NCBI GenBank assembly: GCA_947568835.1
Contig: OX387610.1
Coordinates: 7,341,501-7,405,500 of the forward strand
DNA: 64,000 bases
Source of the DNA: Protonemura montana
Lineage: Eukaryota; Arthropoda; Insecta; Plecoptera; Nemouridae
Reading direction: 5' to 3'
The position numbers and the translations under genes were made by a program. Positions 34,001-43,900 of the stretch are shown piece after piece; position 1 is the stretch's first letter, and the number at the start of each line of letters is the position of its first letter. The notes below the pieces were generated by a model. The model was not told where the DNA came from and did not search any database. It worked only from the letters and a program-made list of their open reading frames with translations.

Positions 34001-37000
34001 CCACATTATCCCAGGCAGGATGTCATAAGATGATTTATATGCACTAAGAGTAAATAACTGTAAACAATATCATCCTTTTAATCTTGCTCAAAAGGTTGAA
34101 AGCGTCAAAAGCTAGAATTCAAAACTGAAGTTTTCAATTGCATACTTGAATGCTTTCTTTGTCTACAACTAGCATGTTGTTATCATCGCCATTGAGTATT
34201 TGTCATCCAGTGATTGACTCGTTAATGGACAGTAGGATTTGGGAAATTGCAGATAAAATAACCACAGCATAAACACAGCACTTTGGGAAGAGCACCAGTT
34301 TTTAGAATATACTAATTTGATCTCAGATACATATATGTTATTGCATTTAAACGCTAATAAAATGTTGTCTGTACATCGGACATGTTCAAAATGAACATTT
34401 CATATTTCAGAAATGTGTTCATTAGTTCTATCGTTGTTCTATCTATGAAGGTTTTCATAAAGTTAAGGCCTGGGTTTGCAATAGCAGTCTTAGAATTTAC
34501 ACCTGGTGCTCAGATATATAAATATATTGCATAAATAGAGAACTTTGTATCATATTCAGATGTTCGTTACACCTTGTTTCAGATGATCAGCAAAGCTGAC
34601 CAGCTCCTACCGTTTTTCGTGATGCAGATCTCAGAGTCGATTCCCGGGCTTCCAGGTTTGTTCGTTGCCGGAGTTTTCAGCGCCGCTTTGAGGTAAAAGA
34701 AAATTAAAGATACCTTAATTAGACAAGTTTGTTCAGGATATTATATTATTATCATTTTTAGACTCATGTCAACTTTATCTAACTAGTTTTTAAATAAGTT
34801 TGGGTAAATTTGTTGTTCTTCACTTACCCCTAATTCCACCCTTTGATCTTAAAAATATCGTAAATAGATTAGCAGTTGCCTGATTCAGTTATTTCTCATC
34901 AATTTTCTTTTTATTTAAATTTTAAATACATCTCCTGTGTAGGAAAATACAGTCTATAGTCTACAAGAGCAGATACCAGCCCAAGGATTGTCCAGCATGA
35001 ATGAAATTTCAGCTATGATTTAATTGGTGGCCAATTTCATAATATTTAATATAACTACAAAATAAATACATAAGCAATAAAAGTGGTTACAAGAAGTGAT
35101 AAAAAGTTTGAAAAGCATTAAAAAAAAGTTGGAATTAGCAAAACTGCAGTATTTGAAGTGCACTGCCTCAAGAAAAAGAGATTTTTTTTGTTGGGAAATG
35201 TCAGAACAAATATTTAAAAACCTAGTTTGAAATCAGTTTTTAGAAAACACAAGTCTTAGCACCGTAATGATAGTGCCGCGGTTGGTTTTTTTGACGGTAG
35301 CCAATCCTCTTTGCAGCTCGATGTCGACTGGCTTGAACTCGATGACGGGTGTAATTCTGGAAGACTTCATACGACCTTGTCTGAGGCGACCAATAACTGA
35401 GCTGACTGCCAGCAACATTATGAAGGTAGGCAAATATGGATATATAGTTGAACGGGTCTAGTTACTTTTGTAGAAGCCAAAAGAGTAACGTCATTGTTTT
35501 GCTGGACAGCAATTCAAAGGCATTCATGCTTATATTGGACCTAAGATACTTAAATATTACAAATTCGACGGCAAAGAAAGTCTTTTACAAACTTCTGAGG
35601 AAAGATCTGTTGTAGTTTGAATATCTGATACCAATTCAATAAGAAGTGTTGGAAAAAAACTTGTTTCTATTTTTCCCTAATAATCTATACATTATTATTT
35701 CATATTATTATACAACTGATTATCACATTCTTCCAACATCCCTGGGCCATTGAATTAGTTCTCGTCTGTTAACAAGTCTCCTTGGGCTCTTCTTTCCTTG
35801 GAGATCCTGGATTTCACTGGAAGTTTAGAATTTTATGTGCCTGGAATGTTATGTTGGTAGAGCACCTGTCCGGCAATTAGGAGGTCAATCTCTGTTATTT
35901 GCAAATTTTTCCAGCCTCTCCCCCCCCCCCCCCCCCCCCCCCCACTATTCATCATTTGCTGGTTTGAGTACCTAAGCGAAAACACAAAAAAAAAATCAAA
36001 AAGACCCTGCAATCTTTTAATTGTTAGATATATTCATATATTTATACTATAGATAATCAATAGTAATATCCTTTTACAAAGAACCTAATTCCTTTGGGGT
36101 GTAAACTCACTCTGGCTTCAATACTAATCGAAACAGTAATTTCCACACTGACTCCAGTCTCGTTGCCCAGGTGATGGCAGCACTGATCGGCGTGGTGTGT
36201 GTTGCGCTCGTGTTCGTCGTTGAGAAAGCCGACATGCTCGCACAGTTGTCAATCACTGTCGGCAGCGTGTGCTTTGGAGCTCTACTTGGGGTCTTCACGC
36301 TTGGAATGTTCTTCCCTTGGGCAAACAGTAAGGTGGGTGTTAGCGTAATAGGAAATCACAAATAGCGGTAACTTGCTCTTCGCAATGTCTTGCTGCAGGA
36401 GAGCTCTTTCTAGTTGAAGCGTTGGTTTATCATTGTAACTTTTTATAGCAGAATTGAAAGCTTTTTTAGGCGATGTCAGCATCTTTATGGCTACCAAACT
36501 GTTAATTTACCATTGAACCTCCTTTGCTAGAACATGTCATACGTGCGATAAAATAAGATAGCAGAATTGAGATGCTTTGTTAGGCTCAGAATCTCAGAAT
36601 CTCAGAATCTCCATAGCTACTAAAAGTTGAAATTTCTGTTATACCTCATATGCAAGGCTTTTTGTGTTTTTATTAAAGTTTTTAGTAAAATCGGTCAAAA
36701 GGTTGCTAATCAATTATGATTTACTTGAAATTTTTGTCTACTTGTCTGTAAAATTGTTATCCAAAAAAGGATCCAGGCACATTGTAACAATGAAATCTGC
36801 ATACTTATTTCCCCGCAAGATATTTTCTATAAAAAAGAACAAATTTTTGATGATTCAAAGGAACCGAAAGAAGTGTCACGGTGAGTTCTAGAGAAAAATA
36901 ATGAAATTAAAAAGAAAGAAAATAGTTAAGTCTATTTACAGATTTTGACATCTTTTATAGGCAATGTCCCTTTTCATGCTTCTGTTTGTTTAGGGTGCTC

Positions 37001-38364
37001 TGTCAGGAGGGATCGCTAGCATCTTGCTTGTTGGGTGGCTTGCCACTGGTTGGCAAGCGGCAAACGCCAGTGGCGGCCTCTTACATCGGAAGAAAGACGT
37101 CTTTACCGACCACTGTCCTCTCGACGTTGACGTTTTCAATAACACGATGTCAGGACTGGCTGCAAGGACTGAGCAGTAAGTGAAACTGATGCCATCTTTA
37201 GGCCAGGCCAACTCTGCTTGACTAGACGATTTGTGTTTTTTTTTTTTGCTTTGAAAGATACTTACGTAGAAGTGGAAAAGATGATGATATGATGGTGTTT
37301 TATACAAAGAATCATAGAAACAGCTATAACTGCCACATATTAAGTGAAAATTATGCTTTAGATATTGAGATGATATCTTATTGAAATTGCAAACGCTTGC
37401 AATGCGCAGGGTATTTTATTATTATGAACACTATAACCGTCTCAAAAATTGATGACCAAACGGGGACTCGAACGTCGATTGCCACCTGTTGCGGGTGTTG
37501 CTCTAACCCATTGAGTTACTTGGACACTGGGTTTTTGAGACGATTTTAGTTTATTTGAAGAGAAAGACGAATCTCTAAGGAGTAGAACCAGGAGGCTGTT
37601 ACGTTCCGATAGTTATATTAGACGATAGACGGTTATAGTGTTCATAATAATAAAATACTTAAGATATGCTTTTTCTTTTTATTATTATGAACTACCCACT
37701 CAAAAATGTTCGTAGTCTGGTGATCTTACGATCTTTGGGGCAGTCAAATTCACTATATGTGCTGATTGACAAAACATTTTTGTACATTTGTGCATATATG
37801 TATTTCGTACTTTGTATTTAGTATTTTTATTATGTACCTATGCATCTCTGACCAACCCAATGTTACTCTGGTAATCAATTTGGAAATAAACAATATAAAT
37901 GAATGAATGAACATATGATGAGTTTTACAAATCTTCAACAAGTAAAAAAACTCATTATAAGAATCTACAATTAAAAAAATGTTAATTTGTTAAAGGATTT
38001 TTTTTTTTTTTTGGTAACCTCTTTCAATTAGTATTTCACTAGATATATTTTCTTTTGTTACTGACATGCATGGTATACTGACAAGCTGGTATATCTTTTT
38101 TTTTCTTGCAGAGAGGCTGCATTCTTTCCTTTCCGCATCAGCTACATGTACTTCACCACTATCGGTACCATCACCACGATCACCGTCGGCATGGCCGTCA
38201 GCTTCATGACTGGCTTGCAAGATCCAAGGGATGTGAATCGTGACCTTCTTACGCCGGTCGTCCACCGGTTCCTGCCCAAAAGGCCAGTTCTACCCGAAGA
38301 AGTGAAGTTAAACAAGATTGTTGCTGACTTTGTCAATCCCTCCCTGACGCTCAGTTTTCCGTAA
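25027..38364 (+). CDS. SLC5-family sodium-coupled monocarboxylate/multivitamin-type transporter, copy A
   Basis: Thirteen exons: 25027-25223, 25899-26058, 26154-26219, 26294-26345, 27142-27209, 27333-27487, 28327-28467, 29037-29145, 34583-34692, 35317-35425, 36171-36332, 36994-37175, 38112-38364. They sum to 1764 nt, 587 aa plus stop, and every junction is in phase, close to the usual ~600 aa of vertebrate SMCTs. This is a plasma-membrane Na+:solute symporter with a LeuT-type fold. Landmarks: EYLMGGKNMGIFPVSMSLIS (about residues 48-66), GLPAEIYVFGSQF (about 75-87), YLKLRFSQPVR (about 120-130), GGLKAVVWTDTLQ (182-194), FVMQISES with PGLPGLFVAGVFSAALSS (about 326-354, ending in the Na+-site Ser pair), STGLNSMTG, FFPWANSK, glycosylatable NNT (about 493), and DPRDVNRDL in the C-tail. 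Intron 8 (5.4 kb) holds SINEs and a satellite. Substrate is not deducible; iodide, lactate, vitamin or other organic-anion transport are all possible. Confidence 0.92.
26453..26615 (+). mobile_element. Single arm of the foldback element, in intron 4 of A
   Basis: Starts TTTTTAGACTCATGTCTACT, contains GGGTTTTGAATGCTACGTAA and AACGTTTCATGACTTGTACC, and ends CAGTCCTGACAATTTTCCG, matching one arm of the element at 9075. Copy B's intron 4 lacks it, so it arrived after the duplication or was lost from B. Confidence 0.7.
28590..28890 (-). mobile_element. 5S-derived SINE in intron 7 of A
   Basis: Minus-strand copy: head blocks near 28885-28810 (GAAACCATCAATGAGATCACTG, AAGCAACTCTGCGC), then TTTTGTTTGGGAGACAGGTTGG and body. 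A shorter version sits at the same intron position in copy B (44672-44862), so it predates the duplication. Confidence 0.8.
29735..30055 (+). mobile_element. 5S-derived SINE body in intron 8 of A
   Basis: Begins within the link (AGTTCTGTTTGGGAGAGAGG) without a 5S head. It continues through GCATGGATTTGAAGAGGAAT, CTTGGTGCTCTTCGACAGAA and GCCAGCACTGGGC to CACCAGTGCCAG and an AATCAATCAATAA end. No counterpart was seen in intron 8 of B. Confidence 0.8.
30400..32110. repeat. Composite satellite array in intron 8 of A
   Basis: About ten backbone units, each containing TTATCTCGCAATACGTAAGC, CAACTCGTCCGAAGACGCTT and ACATGTGGTCGCCGGAGCTA, then ACGCAAACTG. Backbones are joined by one to about seven copies of a 26-base short unit (CTTAAATGCTAACTACCACA plus CGCACA). 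Variants include CTAACT versus TCAACT. The result is a nested array: a variable-number 26-mer block inside a repeating backbone. Intron 8 of copy B has only one backbone unit at 45605-45775. It is not a CRISPR array, because the spacers are themselves repeats. Confidence 0.93.
33172..33530 (-). mobile_element. 5S-derived SINE in intron 8 of A
   Basis: Minus-strand copy with head (GGGTCAGGATTTGGATGGGT, GAAGGTAAGCAACACT), link TTCTGTTCGAGAGAGC and body to the GATTGATTGAATTGTGG end. It is preceded by CACTGCTGCCTTAG, as is the equivalent SINE in B at 46340, so both descend from one insertion. Confidence 0.85.
33553..33567. repeat. Poly-C tract (15)
   Basis: Fifteen uninterrupted C, followed after TT by a further run of C. 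It lies in intron 8 of A, just after the SINE. Prone to length error in assembly. Confidence 0.8.
35920..35943. repeat. Poly-C tract (24)
   Basis: Twenty-four C in intron 10 of A, after CCAGCCTCT. The equivalent place in B (48338-48356) reads CCAGCCTCTATCCTCCCACC, so the tract expanded in A only. Confidence 0.85.
37364..37663 (-). mobile_element. tRNA-headed element with 32-bp terminal-type inverted repeats, in intron 12 of A
   Basis: In minus-strand order: right inverted repeat 37658-37627, about 85 bases of linker, CAAATAAACTAAAATCGTCTC, a tRNA-like head (AAGTAACTCAATGGGTTAGA; CGTTCGAGTCCCC), GGTCATCAATTTTTGAGACGG, the complementary inverted repeat (37442-37411), then CCTGCGCATTGCAAGCGTTT and AATAAGATATCATC. 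The two 32-base repeats are exact reverse complements, starting GTATTTTATTATTATGAACA. The structure combines a SINE-type promoter with MITE-type inverted repeats. No protein is encoded. Confidence 0.85.
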
Positions 38365-38629
38365 AGTGTTATTTTCTTGGCTGTGCATGGCATTTTTCAG
38401 GTGTATTATTCATGGTTTGCATTTGTTGAACAAGGGTGTGCTATTAACCCTTCGAGCTGGCCAAAAATCTTGACGAAAGAAATATGACTCGATGAAACAT
38501 TAGTGAAAGAACCACAACAAATGTGTCTTGGTGCTATGTCAAAAATATAAGAGATATGCTGAAACTAAATTCATCATCAACAATCTTTGAGTGTGTTGGT
38601 CTCCTTGAGAATCTCAAAAACCTGGATAG

Positions 38630-39715
38630 AGCCAATTGTACCAATTGAATCTAAACCTTCACCTTGATTTTTACATGTCTGTATATTCCGATTGTTATCT
38701 ATACGTCCCGGCCCTAGCCTTTTATCACGCTAGAAGTTTTTCCGTTAAAGAAAATTATTTGTGGATTTTGAAGGTCTCTTATCCAATAAATCTTAATCAA
38801 TCTCTAATTTGGAATTTATTTTTCAAACATTCAAGATCATCACCTTCAATGGAGATGTATTTGCATTTTTTTTTTCAGACCCTGGAAGCAACTTGCATCT
38901 TGTAACTCCTGTCGATTGCGTTGTCTGCATCTTTTACACGTCTATTGTAAGCAAGGCAATATTTCAAAACCTGTGTATTCACAGTGATTTTATTTTATCA
39001 ATACCGTGTTACGCATTTTTACAACCACGGAAGGGCTGAAGGGTGTCGTGTGGACCGATTCCCTGCAAACTGTGTTGATGTTAGGGTTGCCATACGTCCC
39101 GCTTACGGCGGGACAATCCCGCTTTTCACTCGAAAGTCCCGCGTCCCGCGGAGCGGGACAAATGTCCCGCTCGATCGTAATTTTATTTTAAAAAATCGCA
39201 AAACCGATAATTGCATTTGCATTGTTTCTTATAAATAGCTAATTGTTCCTCTTATTGTGCCAATGATATTATGATTGTACGTGAACTGTCCCAACAAAAC
39301 ATTTAAAAATCTGTGATGAAATATAGATTTTTTTTTAATAGTTATACGAATTATACCTAAATTTCCTGCTTCTAAATTAAAAGTTGATGTATAAATATGA
39401 CTCAGGATTTCAATTGCCAAGAAAAACCTTAATATATCTTAAATGCGTAACTTTGCTGAAAATGGCCCTCAAATCTGTTCCCACATCCACACCCTTATTT
39501 TTTGGGGAGCTCTGTCTGTCCCCCGAGCCTCCGGCCTAACTAATTTTCGTTTGTTAAAATTTGTCCCGCCTTCAGAAATTTTAACTATGGCAACCCTAGT
39601 TGATGTCCAGCTGCTGAACCACTGTGATTATTCTCGGAACAATCACAGCAGAAGGACTTTCCGAGATACTCGAGAGAAACCGACAAACAGATCAAGTAGA
39701 ACTTTTTAAGTAAGT
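38630..39715 (+). pseudogene. SLC5-type transporter relic R-A (exons 4, 5, 6)
   Basis: Exon 4 remnant near 38690 (TATATTCCGATTGTTATCTA, with a 1-base loss shifting frame). Exon 5 remnant ends at 38947 (reads VTPVDCVVCIFYTSI before GTAAGC). Exon 6 remnant 39032-39709 (GLKGVVWTDSLQTVLM, then a hAT insertion, then the rest with a premature frame change). It lies 3' of copy A. The same relic follows copy B, where exons 1-3 also survive. It represents a third transporter lineage that died before or around the duplication. Confidence 0.82.
39082..39598. mobile_element. hAT-type MITE in relic exon 6, with 8-bp TSD
   Basis: 517 bp, starting TAGGGTTGCCATACGTCCCG and ending ACTATGGCAACCCTA, with 13-base exact terminal inverted repeats. 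GTTGATGT lies on both sides (39074-39081 and 39599-39606). The matching exon in relic R-B (56174 region) has a single GTTGATGT and no insert, giving a natural empty site. Several GGGACA/TCCCGC motifs repeat near the left end. No transposase is encoded. Confidence 0.93.
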
Positions 39716-40964
39716 TTATTTCATTGGAGTTCCTAAATCAGTTTCTGCCGAGGAAAGGGGTACCCTGCAAAGTTCTTTCGGTATTATCTGCTCATTGAAA
39801 TTCTAAAAAAAAACAGGGTGTTAAACAGGGTCATGGAAATTGTCTATTGTCATGGAAGCTTATCAATAACTTATTTTAATTATTGATATTTACTGTTCTC
39901 TTAGACTGGCAACCATACATCACCTGTCAGGGTGTGATTAGCCTCAATGACATCATTAAGTGGTCTTTGATAAAAGCATATCGGTGTTGAAACCTTCAAC
40001 ATAAATGTGAAAAAAATAACATTGTATAAGAACGTTCTTTTCTGCAAATTGTTCAGTTTTAAATAGCTTGATTGATCAACACATTGAGTGAGTAAACTTA
40101 TAATTTGTTAAAGGATTTACCCTGAATGCATGACCAAGAAAAAATTGCTGCGGTCAGGAGGGGGAATGGGGGGGCAGGTCATGTGCTGGAAAGTTTTGGG
40201 GTTGGCAATGGCAGGTCACGTAGATAGGTTAAGGGGTCTTTGGCTGGTTGTTAGAGGGGGGGGGGGGGGGGGATAGCACCATCTAAATTCCTACAATCAT
40301 ATTCTTTAAATAATAATATTCTTTATTCTTTATATTCTTATTCTAAATAAGGCTTCAACCCATGCAAAATTCTAAACAAAGTAACAATCAAGTAACAAAA
40401 CAGTTTGGGATGGTGGGACTCATGTGGGACTGTTTGTCAGGAGAATAATTTTGTGATAATTATTATAAAAAAATAGATCTAATATATAAAACTGAAATAG
40501 AGTCAGTACGTCTGTATGTTTGTTATTGCACTTCCAGATTGTTATGATTGATTGATTGATTTAATTGATTTTTGGATTGTATCCAAAGAAAAAATTTGAA
40601 AGAAATATGCCAATAGAAAATTTTGAGATGAAATCTTATTTGAATTGCAAACGCATGCAATGCGTATAAAACATAATATAATCAAATGCCAATCGAATCG
40701 CCATGCTAAAGAACTTTGAAAGTAGTGGCTATGAAATTGATTCTGTCTGGTTGTCTGTAATTGCACAGATAATACCATCAGATTTGTTTTTCACGTTCAA
40801 ACGATTGCAATTTCCTATCAACAAAAACTATCTAAACTGGGTTTTTAATATCCCAATATTTGGTAACTTGTACCTGTTACTTTTTCAAGGGTAAAAGGAC
40901 ATTTTCAAAGACTGCTTTTACCCTTGAAAAATAATAAATAATAAAAAAAATAATTCTATTTCAG
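39716..40964. other. Spacer between R-A and copy B
   Basis: Up to about 40370 it aligns with 56290-57520 downstream of R-B (TCACCTGTCAGG, AAGCATATCGG, CAGGTCATGTGCTGGAAAG and the poly-G), marking the end of the duplicated unit. 40622-40665 is a tail fragment of the tRNA-headed element. 40835-40935 is a hairpin related to the foldback family (TTTTCAAGGGTAAAAGG and its complement). No gene. Confidence 0.6.
40256..40272. repeat. Poly-G tract (17), paired with one after R-B
   Basis: Seventeen G after GGCTGGTTGTTAGA. The homologous place downstream of R-B (57430-57443) has fourteen G after AGCTGGTTGATAT. Both copies of the 16-kb unit therefore carry it. Confidence 0.8.
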
Positions 40965-40980
40965 TAACTTTTTGTTCAAA

Positions 40981-43900
40981 ATGGACATGACACTCATGGT
41001 TACGAAGTATTTTGCTGTCATCGACTACATCATTTTTGGATCTCTACTTCTCTGCTCCGCTCTGATCGGAGTCTACTTTGGCTTCTTTGCAAAACAGAAA
41101 CAGAACACTACTAAGGAATACCTGATGGGTGGAAAAACTATGGGAATATTTCCAGTCTCTATGTCACTCATTTCCAGGTAGAACTAGATTCTGGCCATCA
41201 AAATTTTCCATTTGTGTATTTTTTTGGCTGCATAGACGCAGCCTTTTGTTAGTTTTACTGGATTTAATTTGGCTTAACTATTAGACATTGAAATTGCTAT
41301 TTGGTAAATTAAACTGACAGGCACTTGGTATAGCTTAAGTGATGTGTTGTTATTTATGGGAAAAGGAAAGAAGGAACTGTTAAGACTCTTAAAAACCATG
41401 ATCATGCCTAGCAGTTGTCAACAAAAGTTTTTGTGGGCATTAAACTTCGTGTAGACACACAGGTATAGCACCTGCGTTTGTGCATGTTTCTGCGAGTAGT
41501 CTGTATGTGCCTTTACCACAGATTTTACCAGCCTTTACTGTAAAATATAAGGGAGTTCATTTATTAGTTGGATAGAATTAATTTGTTTCTGCCAATTATG
41601 ACTGTAATAAAAGCTAATTTTTTTTTTTCAGCTCTGTATCAGCAATATTCTTGCTTGGACTCCCGGCCGAAATATACGTTTTCGGTAGCCAGTTTTACAT
41701 GATAGTGTGTGGCCAAATTTGCACTTGCGCCATCTTCATACTTTTCTATCTCCCAGTGTTCTACAAGCTACAAATCACCTCTAGCTATGAGGTAAAACAT
41801 CATACGATTTCAATATTCAGAAATTGTTGGATATATGTGATAAATTTCTGGTCAGTAGCAGAACTAATTACTAAGATTATTTTCAGTATTTGAAGCTCCG
41901 TTTTAGCCAGCCAGTAAGGATATTTGGATCAGTGCTGTTTGTTTTGAATATGGTAAGTCAATTTTAAATTATATTACCTATATGTGGGTATTATCAACTG
42001 TTAACTTACTTACCTCTTCATTGTTTTCAGTTATTGTACATCCCAATAGTAATCTACGTCCCAGCATTGGCCTTAAACCAAGGTAGGCCAAAACTTGAGG
42101 TACTTTTTTTATTTTTTTGTTCTGTGCGCGTTACCTATCAGCCTGTTTAACGATAAAATATTAGTTGGTAACGTACCTTTTACCTTGTTTGTTCAGGCCG
42201 CTGGATTGAGCATATGATATTTTTGGTAATGATTTTTGGTCCTGCAATGCAAATTGGACGTAAGACTCGATATAACTACCTTGCACTCACACACACTAAT
42301 TGGTCTTGCCATTGGTCCGTCCTGTTCCAGGACGGATTTCATATTTGATTGATGACTATAAGCTTGCCCCAGTTCTGCGTAAAGCACTTCCACCAAAACA
42401 CGTGACCACTAGCCAATAGTTTATATATATCCCCAATTACATCATTTACATATTTGGTTCGCTAAAAGTGCATCGGGAGCTACCCAATATTGAGCAACTC
42501 CGCCAGTAGAACATTGGAAAGTTTTACTGGGGCAGAGTCGCATCAAAACCCTTGGTGGACCCAAGTGCAGCTCTTTGAATACTCCATGAGATATAAGATA
42601 ACTTCCACATACCCATCTTTCGCATTACTTTATACCATGTGATGACATTTATCCATTCGTGTTTTTTTTTCTCATGCAGTTACTGGGATCAACTTGCACC
42701 ATGTCACACCCATCGTATGCATTGTCTGCATATTTTACACAACAATTGTAAGTTCATAATTTTGTAATGGAAACACCAGATGAAGCATTTGCTACAATTC
42801 TAGATTTTATCTGACATTGTTTTGTTCCCAGGGAGGGCTGAAGGCTGTCGTGTGGACCGATACGCTGCAGACTGTTTTAATGTACGGAGGTATAACCACG
42901 GTGATGATTCTCGGAACGCTCAAGGTCGGAGGACTCTCAAAAGTGCTCGAGATTAATCGGCAATCAGATCGGCTTGAATTCTTCAAGTAAGTTACGCACA
43001 GAGTGAGTTCTTTTACTAAAATTATCTTGATACCATTTGTTATTACTCTGTTTTTATATAAGTTTAAAGTGATATTGTGTGATAAGTTTGTTGTTACTTT
43101 TTAAAAGTATTAATAATAATAATAATAATAATAATGGTTTTTTTATTGCGTTGATTACATCGTAATATTGCAATCGTCCTTAACTAAAATAATGCATATT
43201 CCAGTCTGGTAAAAGTGTCAAAGAAAAAAAAAAAAGTAAAAGTTAGAAATGCTGTTACCTTACACATTGTCTTGGACCATTAACTAATTACAGAATTCTT
43301 TAATGTCATAAAAGCATTTATCAATCAAGTATTGCTTGAGGTCCGCTTTAACAGAGCTACCTTCCTTTACTTTAATTGCCATGGGCAGGGCGTTAAATAG
43401 TTTTGATCCAGCGTAAATGGGGTTCTTCTTGAAGACTTCCCTGTTGTGTTTCTGAAGGCAGGGCTCGTTCCTCCTTCTAGTATCGTGTGAGTGGAAGGTC
43501 CCGTTGGTGGTGAGTAGTTTTGGATTTTCCTTGATGTACATGTTGCTACTAAAGATGTATAGGCAAGGAAGCGTCAGCATTTTAAATTTTCTGAAGAGCG
43601 GTTTGCACGAGTCTTTTATGTATACCTCTGCACAGGGGTTGCTTTTCGCGCCTGCCATGGTACGGACACACCTTTTCTCTAAGATGAAGATGTATTCATG
43701 TGGTTTCCTACATAGTGTGCATGCTAGTTGTCATAGGCCTGATATTCCAAGTCCAATTGCAATTAATCCTCTATTCTAAACATTGACTGCAAATGGCAAA
43801 CCTTAAGTCCGTTTTTTTTCTGGCCTGCAAATATTTGTTAACTTTTTCACGAGCAGCAATCCAGTCAGATCACTTCAAACCAAATAAACGGGAAATTTTA

